Of a stretch of DNA of 17,141 nt, positions 9,272-16,758 are shown piece after piece; the first letter of the stretch is position 1; the number at the start of each line of letters is the position of its first letter. The translations under genes were made by a program, and so were the position numbers. The notes under the pieces are model-generated. The model had not been told where the DNA came from and did not search any database. It worked only from the letters and a program-made list of their open reading frames with translations. The stretch comes from Thalassiosira profunda. Lineage: Eukaryota > Bacillariophyta > Thalassiosirophyceae > Thalassiosirales > Thalassiosiraceae. The stretch lies in NCBI GenBank assembly GCA_036939355.1, contig JALLAP010001443.1, positions 1-17,141 of the forward strand, read 5' to 3'.

Positions 9272-9590
9272 CGACGAATGAATAGAAGAACAAGTAGGGA
9301 TGGAGACTCTCTCCAATCTTTAGTTGCTCCTAATTATTCCCACTGACCTAGATCCCCTTTTAGTTCCTAGTATGGACGGAGTTTCACCGTCTGTGTCAGA
9401 TTACTGAACGAATAATTCTGTTACAATTTGTCCCCAGATTCGGAGGAGAGTGCGCTCGTTGTATTCAAAGTGAGCGCGCACGCCCCATACCTCTCGTCCG
9501 AATGCAAAGAAGATCCTCTCTTGTGCTTGATGTGTTGTTTCTTGATGCACCCTTGAGGAGGATTCCTGTCTTCTTGGTGTTTTTCCCTCT
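9272..9590. other. Convergent intergenic spacer
   Basis: These 319 bp lie between the stop of the thioesterase-like gene (+) and the stop of the cysteine-repeat gene (-). They are AT-richer than the flanks, as expected for 3' UTRs. AATAATTC at about 9410 is the closest thing to a polyadenylation signal. No gene, repeat or RNA is evident. Confidence 0.4.
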
Positions 9591-11347
9591 CTAGCAGACG
9601 TTGGTGCACTCGCAGGGGTCGTTGCACGAGCCGGCAGGGATGTCTGTAGAGAATTCGCACGCGTGAGAGATTTGTTGCACATTCGCAGCATCTATTCAGT
9701 CGTGACATACCGGTGGTGTTGCCATAGCACGAGTAGTAGCCATTGCTGAAGAAGATTGGTTGATGAGAAACGAGACAACAATAGTAGACCAGGCATAAGG
9801 TCAACCAAGCTTTCTCACCAGCTCCCGGCGCCAATGTTTCCTGTTGTGAGATGAGCATTCATCAAGATTAGAAGGTGATTGAATTACTGCAGCCTCGTTT
9901 GAAATGGCGGCGAGAGCTTACCTTTCGTGTTCGCGCACGAGTAATCGCCCTCGCAGGCGTTGGCTCCGATGTCACCTGAGTGTTATGGGATGAGAGCAAA
10001 TCCCATCTTGAGATGAACAAAAGGAATGTGCAGGCTCACCTTCAGAAAAGATGCACGAACGGTAGCCCTTGCAAGCGTTGGCTCCGATGTCACCTGAGTG
10101 TTATGGGATGAGAACAAAATTCCCATCAGATGCACAAAATGAGCGTTCAGGCTCACCTCCTTTCGCGAGGTAGCACGAGTCATCGCCCGCGCAGGCGTTG
10201 GTTCCGATGTCGCCTGAGTGTTACGGGATGAGAACACAATCCCATCTTTAGACGAATAAAAGGAAGTGCAGGCTCACCTTCAGAAAAGACGCACGCGCTC
10301 GCGCCATTACAGGCGTTGGGTCCCACGTCAGCTGAGGTTCAGGATGAGAACACAATTCCATCTTGAGATGAACAAAACGAGCTTACAGGCTCACCTTTCG
10401 TGGAGTCGCACGAGAAATCGCCCGCGCAGGCGTTGGCTCCAATGACACCTGAGTGTTTTATGGGATGAGAACACAATTCCATCTTGAGATAAACAAAATG
10501 AGCGTGCAGGCTCTCACCTTCCGCGCGGTAGCACGAGTAATAGCCATTGCAGGCATTGGGTCCGATGTCACCTGAGTGTTATGGGATGAGAACAAAATTC
10601 CATCTTGAGATGAACAAAAGAGAGCTACAGGCTCACCTCGCGCGAAGAAGCACGCAAGTCCCTTATTACAACTTTTGGTCTTATAATGACGCCGTCGGTA
10701 TTTGCACGAAAAGTACCCCCCACAGGCGTTGGGCCCGATGTCAGCTATGCATATCATACAGAGAAATGTTGTTTGTTAGAGGGGGTACTGAACAGAGGAA
10801 GAAAGGTGCAGAAAACAATGGATGGATACACTTGCCAGCAGCATTGTAGCATGCTTCAAGATTGTTACAGCTTCCACAGCCTATCTTGCCGGTTGCGCCA
10901 TCACACGGAGAACGCCCGTAGAAGTCTAGCCCGTAGCACTTCCCATCCTCGGGGCACTGTGAAGAGTTGGACTAGAGAGTGAGGGAAGAAGTACGTGTGC
11001 GCTCGCCTTGACATGATATCGCCAAAAGAACGCGTCCTTACCTCCTCGAGGTCGCGCTGTCCGCCCCGGAGAGCCTTGTCCTTGGCGGCGGCGCGAAGAA
11101 GACCGGCATCAGCGTCGGCGGCGGCGGCGGCATCGGCCGCGACCGTCTCCTCGTCCTCCACCGCCCTGGCGGCGCGGCGCTTCTTGAGCAGGTCGATCAG
11201 CTGCTCCTTGTCGAGGCGCTTCTTCTTGTCGGAGGAGGCGGCGCCGCTGCCCTCGCCCTCGGGCACGGTCAGGCTGCGCACGACATCCCAGTGGCCGGAA
11301 GAGACTGCGAGGGCGAGGACGGAGGCGGCGTTGCTACTGAACAACAT
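9591..11347 (-). CDS. Secreted cysteine-repeat protein built from tandem symmetric exons (twelve exons)
   Basis: Function unknown; probably secreted or cell-surface. Exons: 11347-11042, 10956-10836, 10744-10637, 10571-10518, 10448-10395, 10331-10278, 10213-10157, 10093-10040, 9975-9922, 9840-9819, 9745-9711, 9643-9591. They join to 324 codons (323 residues) without a stop. The start MLFSSNAASVLALAVSSG looks like a signal peptide. Exon 1 then gives a charged, Ala-rich helical stretch and exon 2 a Cys-rich region (CPEDGKCYG). Each later unit is about 18 residues of pattern G-D-I-G-x-N-A-C-x-G-x-x-S-C. Exons 4-6, 8 and 9 are exactly 54 nt, exon 7 is 57 nt and exon 3 is 108 nt (two units); exons 10+11 share one unit, and exon 12 ends CECTNVC. 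All these units are phase 1-1. Intron 2 appears to be GC-AG. Similar IGxxxCxGxxxC repeats occur in predicted diatom proteins as far as I recall. ATG 11347 has context ACC-ATG. Confidence 0.85.
9916..10637. repeat. Tandem array of 117-121 bp exon+intron units
   Basis: The splice-donor landmark GCTCACC (variants GCTTACC, GCTCTCACC) recurs on the + strand at 9916, 10034, 10151, 10272, 10389, 10510 and 10631, giving periods of 118, 117, 121, 117, 121 and 121. Each unit has one 54-57 bp exon of the cysteine-repeat gene and one 63-69 bp intron. The intron halves are also strongly alike: CCTGAGTGTTATGGGATGAG, then an A-rich stretch with CCATCTTGAGATGAACAAAA, then GCAGGCTCACC. Similarity in the introns as well as the exons indicates recent unequal duplication rather than selection on protein alone. 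Confidence 0.92.
10745..10835 (-). other. Probable GC-AG intron (intron 2 of the cysteine-repeat gene)
   Basis: On the minus strand exon 2 ends GCTGCTG and is followed by GCAAGT, the canonical non-GT donor consensus; the acceptor is ATAG at 10746-10745. This donor gives phase 1, matching every repeat-exon junction and joining Ala to DIGPNAC. The nearest GT donor, four bases downstream (GTGTAT at 10831), leaves phase 2 and runs straight into TGA after the same acceptor. Confidence 0.7.
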
Positions 11348-11350
11348 GGT

Positions 11351-11362
11351 TTGCAATTGCAA
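11351..11362. promoter_or_regulatory. 12-bp palindrome abutting the start of the cysteine-repeat gene
   Basis: TTGCAATTGCAA is a perfect palindrome lying three bases 5' of the start codon at 11347 (minus strand), separated from it only by ACC. The same 12-mer occurs at 16644-16655. A role as a protein-binding site is inference. Confidence 0.3.
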
Positions 11363-12190
11363 TCGAGGTTACTACGATGCGAGTATCTCAGCGCGGTCGA
11401 AGGCGATGCTGCGGTTGGGCGGCTTGTGAATGGTGCAACGTTGGGCGGCGGTGCGGGGCGGGCGGAGTGGGTTATGGTTGCAAGGGCGGGGCGGCGCGGT
11501 GTGCGAGAAGCGCTGTTTGCCACGCAAAAAGAGCAAACATCACCGAGCGCCACGCACCAGTGTCCTAGGCGGGGGAGACCACCATTTAACTTGGAAGCCC
11601 TGTCGGTGTCTCAGCGACAGCCATTCCGACTATTGATTAGCCCCCGCATCGCGGCGACACTGACCACTAAATCTCGACATTTCAGCAGCGACATGACCAC
11701 TAACCTTCGTCTGCGCCGACGCCGATCTGCCGGGGCCTGCCACATCGTCGGAGGATGCCGATGCGAAGCTCGCCCGTCTTCGACGTCGGCCGAACGATCC
11801 GAGCGACGGGAGAAAGGATAGCGATGTCCCTGCCGATATGTATAGGGCGAGCCGCGTCAATAATCTCTCGAACCGACGGTGTAATGGACACTCTGCTGCT
11901 GGCCAGGGTAGATTCGTCACCTCTTCCCATCTCCCTCCGCATTTCCTCCTACAGCTCGTTCCCCCGCCGTCGCGCCCGGCGTCAGAGTATGACGGCCTCC
12001 TCGTCGTCGGCTGCCGCCTCCTCCTCGTCGGCGCCATCCCACAGTCTCGCCCGCCGCTGCACGGCTACAGCTCGTTCCTGGTCGGGCGGCGGCGGCGGGG
12101 GAGGGACGAGGACGACGGTCTCGGCTTCGCCTCGTCCCTCCCCCGCACGCCACCACCCTCCCGCCGCGCACCCCCCGACCAGGACGATCA

Positions 12191-12587
12191 CAGCCCCATC
12201 AAGAGACAAGGTTTCCGCGCAGCCCGGAGGGCGAGCACGTGGCGCTCGGCCGCCCCAGTACGCGACCGCCCCCGGCGGGAGCACCGTTTATCTTGGTCGG
12301 GGTGCCACCCCCCGTGCCAATGCCAATCCCAACAACCCCCACCCACTCGACGAAGCCGACGCGGCCCGAAGAAGGAGAAGGTTGTGGCCGAGCGCAGGCG
12401 CGTCAGCGGCGAGCGAGTCCGTGTGAATGCGGCCCCAGTAAGGGAAGTGTCTTCAGCGCAGCGTCTCCACCCACCCCAATCAACCCAGCATCGGCCGCGG
12501 CCCCATCAAGGGAAGTGTCTCGTCTCGCGCGCGGCCGCAGTAAGGATCGCTTTTTTTGCGCAGCCCGGCAGGGCGAGCACGTGGCGC
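12191..12587. repeat. Family of diverged 33-bp repeats, two copies with a shared 22-23 bp flank
   Basis: Three ungapped 33-bp copies are at 12191-12223, 12430-12462 and 12532-12564, with a partial fourth at 12498-12522. On the minus strand they share the frame GCTGCGC, then a variable core, then CTTACTGGGGCCG or CTTGATGGGGCYG. The first and third full copies are each followed on the + strand by the same flank, CCGG(C)AGGGCGAGCACGTGGCGC, at 12224-12245 and 12565-12587, which holds a CACGTG. No coding frame is conserved across all copies, so this looks like degenerate non-coding duplication. Confidence 0.55.
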
Positions 12588-13266
12588 CGTTATGCGAGGG
12601 CGGTAGCCCGAAGCTGCGTTTACAGCGTGCGGTTTCAGGAGTGGTCAAGTTGTTCATTTTGGCGCCGGCGGGGGTGAGTTTGCTCTCCTCGCCGGCGCCG
12701 TTCCAACGGGCGTCTCGGCGCCCAAATGGCGCCGCCCCCGACCGAGTTGAGTCGATTGGCAAAAATAGGTTTCAGGCGCTCTGGCGGGGTCCAATGGACG
12801 CGGCACGCCGAGGGGATCACAATGGTACCATCGGCGCCTTCGTCCGACGGCGGGGGGCGGAGATATGGTCGATTTGCTGTCGGCGCGGGGCGGCAAGGGG
12901 GGACCCTTGCAGCGCCCAAATCGCGGGCGACATTTGCAGCGGCTGCCGACGCCCTCAACGTCGTCGCGAGGAGGCCGCGGGAAAGGGCGGCGGGGGCCAT
13001 GCAGGCTCGTCCGCCTCCTTGAGGCTGAGTATCGTACGATATTGTATTGTAGAAGTAGAAGCAAGAAGAGTGTAGTGGTCGGTCGGTAGGTCGGTATCTA
13101 TCTAGAGAGGCAGACAAAACTACGTACGTAGATAACTGAAAAACATCACCAACCTCCAACCTCAAACAACGAGGCGAGAAGATGACGATGCTACGGCCTC
13201 CTCCCTTCCTACAAATAACTTAGGAGTTGGATAGAGAACGCGCTATTGTTGCAGCCCTCGCTTGCG

Positions 13267-15258
13267 CTATTGCTCTTGCAGCCCCTCCAGCACGGCGTCC
13301 GCCAGCGCGAGCAATTCCCCCCGATACCCCGCATCCGCTCCGTCGTCATCCCCCTTCCGCTGCCACCCCGCCCGCACCGCCCGCACCTCGTCCGCCCCCC
13401 ACGCCCCTTCGTCCCCCGCGCGCGCCGCTCGCGCGAGGCACCCCGGCGCCAGTTGCCGGACCGCGCCGAGCGCCCGCTCTTGGATGCCCCGCGCGGCCGC
13501 GCCTCCGAGGACGTCCGTCGGAGGGGCGAGCATCCGCAACGAGAGGTCGCACCACCGCTCCGTCGTGAAGGCCGCCACGAGCTGCCCCGCCGTCATTGCG
13601 GATTCTGCACTTTCCGCAGCTTTAGTTTGCCCGTCGTCGCCGCCGTCGCGGTAGTTTTCCGGGTGCAGCGCCACGTCCGCGACGACGTCCTCCCCCAGCG
13701 CCAACGCCTTGCTCGCGAACCGCCAGTCGAGCTTCGTCAACGACTCGTCGATTTGGGGACCACGCACCGCCGACACCGTCCCCAGCGCGTCGCGGGCGAG
13801 GGTTTCGGCCCCGCCCGCGGCGACGAAATATCGCTGCGCGGCGGGATTGCCCCGGAGCAACGCGCCGAGGGCGTACGTGGCCCGCAGCTTGTACGTGGCC
13901 CGCGCCGTTTGGCGGTCGGCGGACCCCGATGCCACCGCCACGGTATTGTCGCCCATGTCCGCGGATCGCTCGGCCAGTTCTTGCTGAAACGACGATACCA
14001 GCAGCGAGAGCGCCGACGCTGCTTCCTTCCCCTCTTCCGTTGCCGTCACCTCCGCGAGGGCCCACGGTCGAAACTCTCCCACGTTCCCCACGGCCGTCCC
14101 GATGGTCGTTGCGGCCAGGGCCCGCACCTCGTCCGCGATTGCTCGCAGCTCGTCCGCATCGTCGGCCGCGGTGAGGTGCAAATCCTCGTCGAGCAACGAC
14201 ACCAAGGGGGCCCAGCCCCCGAGCGTGCGAAAGTCGCGGGCCAGGTCCACGTCCGACAGTTGGAAGGCGAGGTCGCGGAGGGCCGAGAGGATGTCGTTCG
14301 CCATCCCCGCATTGTTCTCCCCCGCCTCCTCCTTGTTGCTACTGCCGTCGTTGTCGTCCGCCCGTCTTCGCTCCGCCAAAATGCTCGCCAGGCCGCCCGT
14401 CGCGTCGCCCAAATAGGCTTCAATGGTCGCAATCCGCTCCCGCAACACGCTCGGCAAATCCGCGACATTCTCTTGCGCCCTGGCCAAGGCCGCCTGCCTT
14501 GCCGTCCACAGTTTCTCCATCCGTTGCTCCCACGCGTCGCGCTGCGCGCCCGTCAGTTGGGTGGGAGTCGGGGAGGGCGCGGCGGCGTCGGCGGAGGGGA
14601 GGGCGGGGAGGCCCCCGAAGCGCGCGAGCTCGTCGGGGGGGAGGCGGGACATGACGCGGTGCATCATGTCGTAGTCTCGGTGCGGAGGGGCCTCGCCGTT
14701 GTTGTTGTTGTGGTTGTTGCCGCTGTTGTCGTCGCCTCCGTTGGCGGCACTTTTGTTGCCACCGTCGGGTCCCCCGCCACTGTTTGTCGCGGCCTCCACG
14801 ACGCGCACCGCCCCGGTCGCCGCGTCGACCTCCACGGCCTCCGTCCTCCCCGCCTTCTCCCCCTCCCCATTATCCCTATTGCCATTATCATCATCATCAT
14901 CGTCGTGGCCATCGCGAATCGCCTTGATGTCCACGTCACGATCCTCGTCGTCGGGCAACTTGGCCCACCGCTCGCCCGTGCTCAAATCCATCCGGACGTG
15001 GAGGCCGGCGGGAAGGGTGTCGTTTTCGGAGAGGCGCTGCCATTCGCGCGTGGCGGTGATTTCCTTGGCGGCGGCATAGTGCGGTGGGATGAGGAAGCCG
15101 GGGAGGGAGGTGTGGAGGAGGCAGGAGGCGACGGCCGCGAGGGCGAGGAGGAGGGAGGTCGAACGGAGCCGCGGCGAAGAAGGCTGGCGCGGCCTCCGCC
15201 GGCGCTTGCGGGAGGCGACGGGCGGCATGGCGAGGGTGTCGGAAGGCGGCGGCGGCAT
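13267..15258 (-). CDS. SIL1: SIL1-type nucleotide exchange factor for ER Hsp70 (BiP)
   Basis: Predicted to release ADP from BiP in the ER lumen, working with J-proteins. Single exon, 663 residues from ATG 15258 (M11 at 15228 is an alternative). The N-terminus is strongly basic (SRKRRRRPRQ) and precedes a hydrophobic segment STSLLLALAAVASCLL that should act as signal peptide or signal-anchor. Then comes the family hallmark EWQRLSENDTLPAGLHVRMD followed by STGERWAKLPDDED. A long Asp/Asn/Gly-rich insert, partly encoded by trinucleotide runs, follows, and then an armadillo-like helical core with DLARDFRTLGGWAPLVSLL, TYALGALLRGNPAAQRYFVAAGG and a C-terminal helix set ending LEGLQEQ. It is longer than animal SIL1 (about 460 residues) because of inserts. 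No KDEL-like ER-retention tail is present. It is head to head with the four-helix protein, 208 bp apart. Confidence 0.85.
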   Translation of the reverse strand: MPPPPSDTLAMPPVASRKRRRRPRQPSSPRLRSTSLLLALAAVASCLLHTSLPGFLIPPHYAAAKEITATREWQRLSENDTLPAGLHVRMDLSTGERWAKLPDDEDRDVDIKAIRDGHDDDDDDNGNRDNGEGEKAGRTEAVEVDAATGAVRVVEAATNSGGGPDGGNKSAANGGDDNSGNNHNNNNGEAPPHRDYDMMHRVMSRLPPDELARFGGLPALPSADAAAPSPTPTQLTGAQRDAWEQRMEKLWTARQAALARAQENVADLPSVLRERIATIEAYLGDATGGLASILAERRRADDNDGSSNKEEAGENNAGMANDILSALRDLAFQLSDVDLARDFRTLGGWAPLVSLLDEDLHLTAADDADELRAIADEVRALAATTIGTAVGNVGEFRPWALAEVTATEEGKEAASALSLLVSSFQQELAERSADMGDNTVAVASGSADRQTARATYKLRATYALGALLRGNPAAQRYFVAAGGAETLARDALGTVSAVRGPQIDESLTKLDWRFASKALALGEDVVADVALHPENYRDGGDDGQTKAAESAESAMTAGQLVAAFTTERWCDLSLRMLAPPTDVLGGAAARGIQERALGAVRQLAPGCLARAARAGDEGAWGADEVRAVRAGWQRKGDDDGADAGYRGELLALADAVLEGLQEQ
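14697..14903. repeat. Two short trinucleotide tracts inside SIL1
   Basis: A GTT-rich tract at about 14697-14719 encodes the Asn-rich stretch (NNHNNNN) and an ATC/CAT tract at about 14886-14903 encodes the Asp run (HDDDDDD) on the minus strand. These are length-variable microsatellite-type sequences within a disordered insert. Confidence 0.75.
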
Positions 15259-15466
15259 GGTTCGTCTGGGCTAGAGAGGCGCTGCCGTCGACGATGATGG
15301 GGCGTCCGCTTTGCCGAAAAATGAGGGGCGACGCGCGGTCGCGCGCGCCGATTTCCAGCTGGAAAATCTCGCTTACCTACCTACCGTACGTACAAATCTG
15401 CGACGTAAAGAAAGGCCCTCGATTCTTCTTCCTCTCTCGTCCGTCACTCCTCTCTTCTCTGCCGCC
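15259..15466. promoter_or_regulatory. Bidirectional upstream region between SIL1 and the four-helix protein
   Basis: These 208 bp contain both 5' ends. A perfect 14-bp palindrome, TTTCCAGCTGGAAA, lies at 15352-15365, about equally far from both starts. The stretch before 15467 is a CT-rich leader (TCTTCTTCCTCTCTCG) ending in GCCGCCATG. No canonical heat-shock element or ERSE is seen. Confidence 0.4.
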
Positions 15467-16486
15467 ATGAACTCGCTCCGCCGCGCCGCCGCAACCGCCG
15501 GGATGCCCCGCCGCGCGGCCGCCGAGAGGCGGGACATCAGCTTGGCGGCGTGGCACAAACGGAAGAGGCGGTGGAACGGACGCCCGCAACAACACCCCAA
15601 GGCGCTCCTTCCGCGGATCCAGAATCCGAACGGCGGCCATGAGGGCCTCGGCGGCGGCGGCAACTCAGATGGGTTGCCAAATGCAACGGGGGCCTCGTCC
15701 GGGGAGGGCGGATTCTCTCCCGGCCGCTTCTTCAATCCGTGGCGAGAGCTGGCAACGGTCGTCCCGTCCGAAGACGTGCTGTCGGACAAGGTGGAGTCGA
15801 CGACGCGGACGTTCGGCATCGTCGCGGCGCTGATGGGCTCCCTCGCCGCCTGCCTGCTGACCTTCAATCGGTACGACGGGTACGACGCCGTGCGGGACGG
15901 GCCGGAACAGAGGAAGGAGACGGAATCCAATGCGGATGGAAGCGGGGAGAACGACGAATCGAACGACAGCAGCAGCAACGACAATTCGCAACTGCCCTTG
16001 GCGCCCTCGTTATCGAGGCGCCCCACCCGCAACTTCGTCGAGCACGTCACCTACACCCACCACGTGGCCGGGACCTCCCTCCTCGTTTCGTGGGGCGTCG
16101 ACGAAGCGCGGCTCGACGATCTCTACACGGCCGCGTGCGCCGGATCCTTCTACACCGGCGTCCTCACCACGGTGTTGTCGTCGGTCATCAACGCGTGGCT
16201 CGCGGCCACGCCGCCCGGGGGCGTTCGGAGCTTCGTGAGACTGCACAGCTGGTACATCGTCTCGTTGCCGGCCTTGCTGGGCATTTCGACGAGCCTCGCG
16301 GGCGCCGCCTTGTTCATCGCGTTGGACCGGGAGCACGGCACGCCGGTGAGCTACGTGGGATTGGGCGGGAGTGTTGTGGGTGGGGCGGCGGTGGCGACGG
16401 TGCTGGGCTGTGGATGGCTACACAATTATCGAGCGCTGACGGCGGCGGTGGCGCGGCGGCAGGCGTGGGGGACGGGCGGGAGGTGA
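15467..16486 (+). CDS. Four-helix membrane protein of unknown function
   Basis: I do not recognise the family. Single exon, 339 residues; ATG 15467 sits in a strong GCCGCC-ATG context, and the longer open frame upstream reaches only a TTG. The first 40 residues are Arg/Ala-rich with almost no acidic residues except one short patch (MNSLRRAAATAGMPRRAAAE...), which resembles a mitochondrial presequence. Gly/Pro-rich linker to 90. Hydrophobic helices lie at about 116-133, 226-246, 262-286 and 296-317. Between helices 1 and 2 is a polar loop rich in Asp, Glu, Ser and Asn (150-175). Conserved-looking patches are FNPWRELATVVPSED (89-103) and THHVAGTSLLVSWGVDE (197-213). Location in an organelle membrane is inference. 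It is divergent from SIL1 and convergent with the JmjC-like gene. Confidence 0.8.
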   Translation: MNSLRRAAATAGMPRRAAAERRDISLAAWHKRKRRWNGRPQQHPKALLPRIQNPNGGHEGLGGGGNSDGLPNATGASSGEGGFSPGRFFNPWRELATVVPSEDVLSDKVESTTRTFGIVAALMGSLAACLLTFNRYDGYDAVRDGPEQRKETESNADGSGENDESNDSSSNDNSQLPLAPSLSRRPTRNFVEHVTYTHHVAGTSLLVSWGVDEARLDDLYTAACAGSFYTGVLTTVLSSVINAWLAATPPGGVRSFVRLHSWYIVSLPALLGISTSLAGAALFIALDREHGTPVSYVGLGGSVVGGAAVATVLGCGWLHNYRALTAAVARRQAWGTGGR

Positions 16487-16758
16487 AGTGTGACCAATAG
16501 TGTACAAATCGATTTATTCTTCGGTGAAGGCTTGCTTGCTTATCGTCTGTGATGTGCCTGCCCTTACCTACCTATGCAAACAAATGCAAATCTCATTTGC
16601 CAGAGGTGTATTGGTCGCGTATCGCATTGTTCATCCTTTTCGCTTGCAATTGCAAACTGCCTCGATCAGCTACCACAGCTGATACCTTTCCAACCATTGG
16701 TACCTTCTGGGAACGCTCAGTCCGTACGCAACGCCTCCTGATTCGAACCCCCAGCAAC
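16487..16758. other. Convergent intergenic spacer
   Basis: This 272-bp, AT-richer stretch lies between two stop codons. It holds repeated TGCAAA motifs (ATGCAAACAAATGCAAAT around 16574) and the palindrome TTGCAATTGCAA at 16644-16655. Nothing coding is visible. Confidence 0.4.

Larger units (their letters stand above)
11348..13266. other. Gene-poor 1.9-kb interval
   Basis: No protein family is recognisable in any frame. Several long open frames exist on both strands (for example 11838-12677 +, 12239-13075 +, 13000-12635 -), but they are Arg/Pro/Ala/Gly-rich, overlap each other and look like the random open frames expected at this GC content. The interval contains the upstream region of the cysteine-repeat gene next to 11348, a small repeat family at 12191-12587, and an AT-richer 3' flank of SIL1 at about 13025-13266 with a GGTCGGTAGGTCGGTA run and a palindrome CTACGTACGTAG at 13120-13131. 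Confidence 0.5.

Noticed and set aside
9916..10637. Regularly spaced direct repeats that look like a CRISPR array
   Set aside because: Both repeat and spacer-like parts are conserved, and the units are exons and introns of a eukaryotic gene with correct splice sites.
12635..13000. Minus-strand frame starting MAPAALSRGLLATTLRAS, which resembles a mitochondrial presequence
   Set aside because: Only about 120 residues, no recognised domain, ends Arg-rich and overlaps random-looking frames. I could not support it as a gene, though it is the best candidate in this interval.
12239..13075. 278-residue open frame on the + strand
   Set aside because: It starts inside a repeat, overlaps other equally long frames, and has low-complexity composition with no family match.
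13246..15297. 683-residue open frame on the + strand
   Set aside because: It is the antisense shadow of SIL1, Arg/Pro/His/Val-rich with no family features, and is open only because of the high GC content.
16740..16749. GGTTCGAATC on the minus strand, a tRNA B-box match
   Set aside because: The flanking bases do not form a T-stem, no A-box or acceptor stem fits, and it lies right beside the JmjC stop codon.
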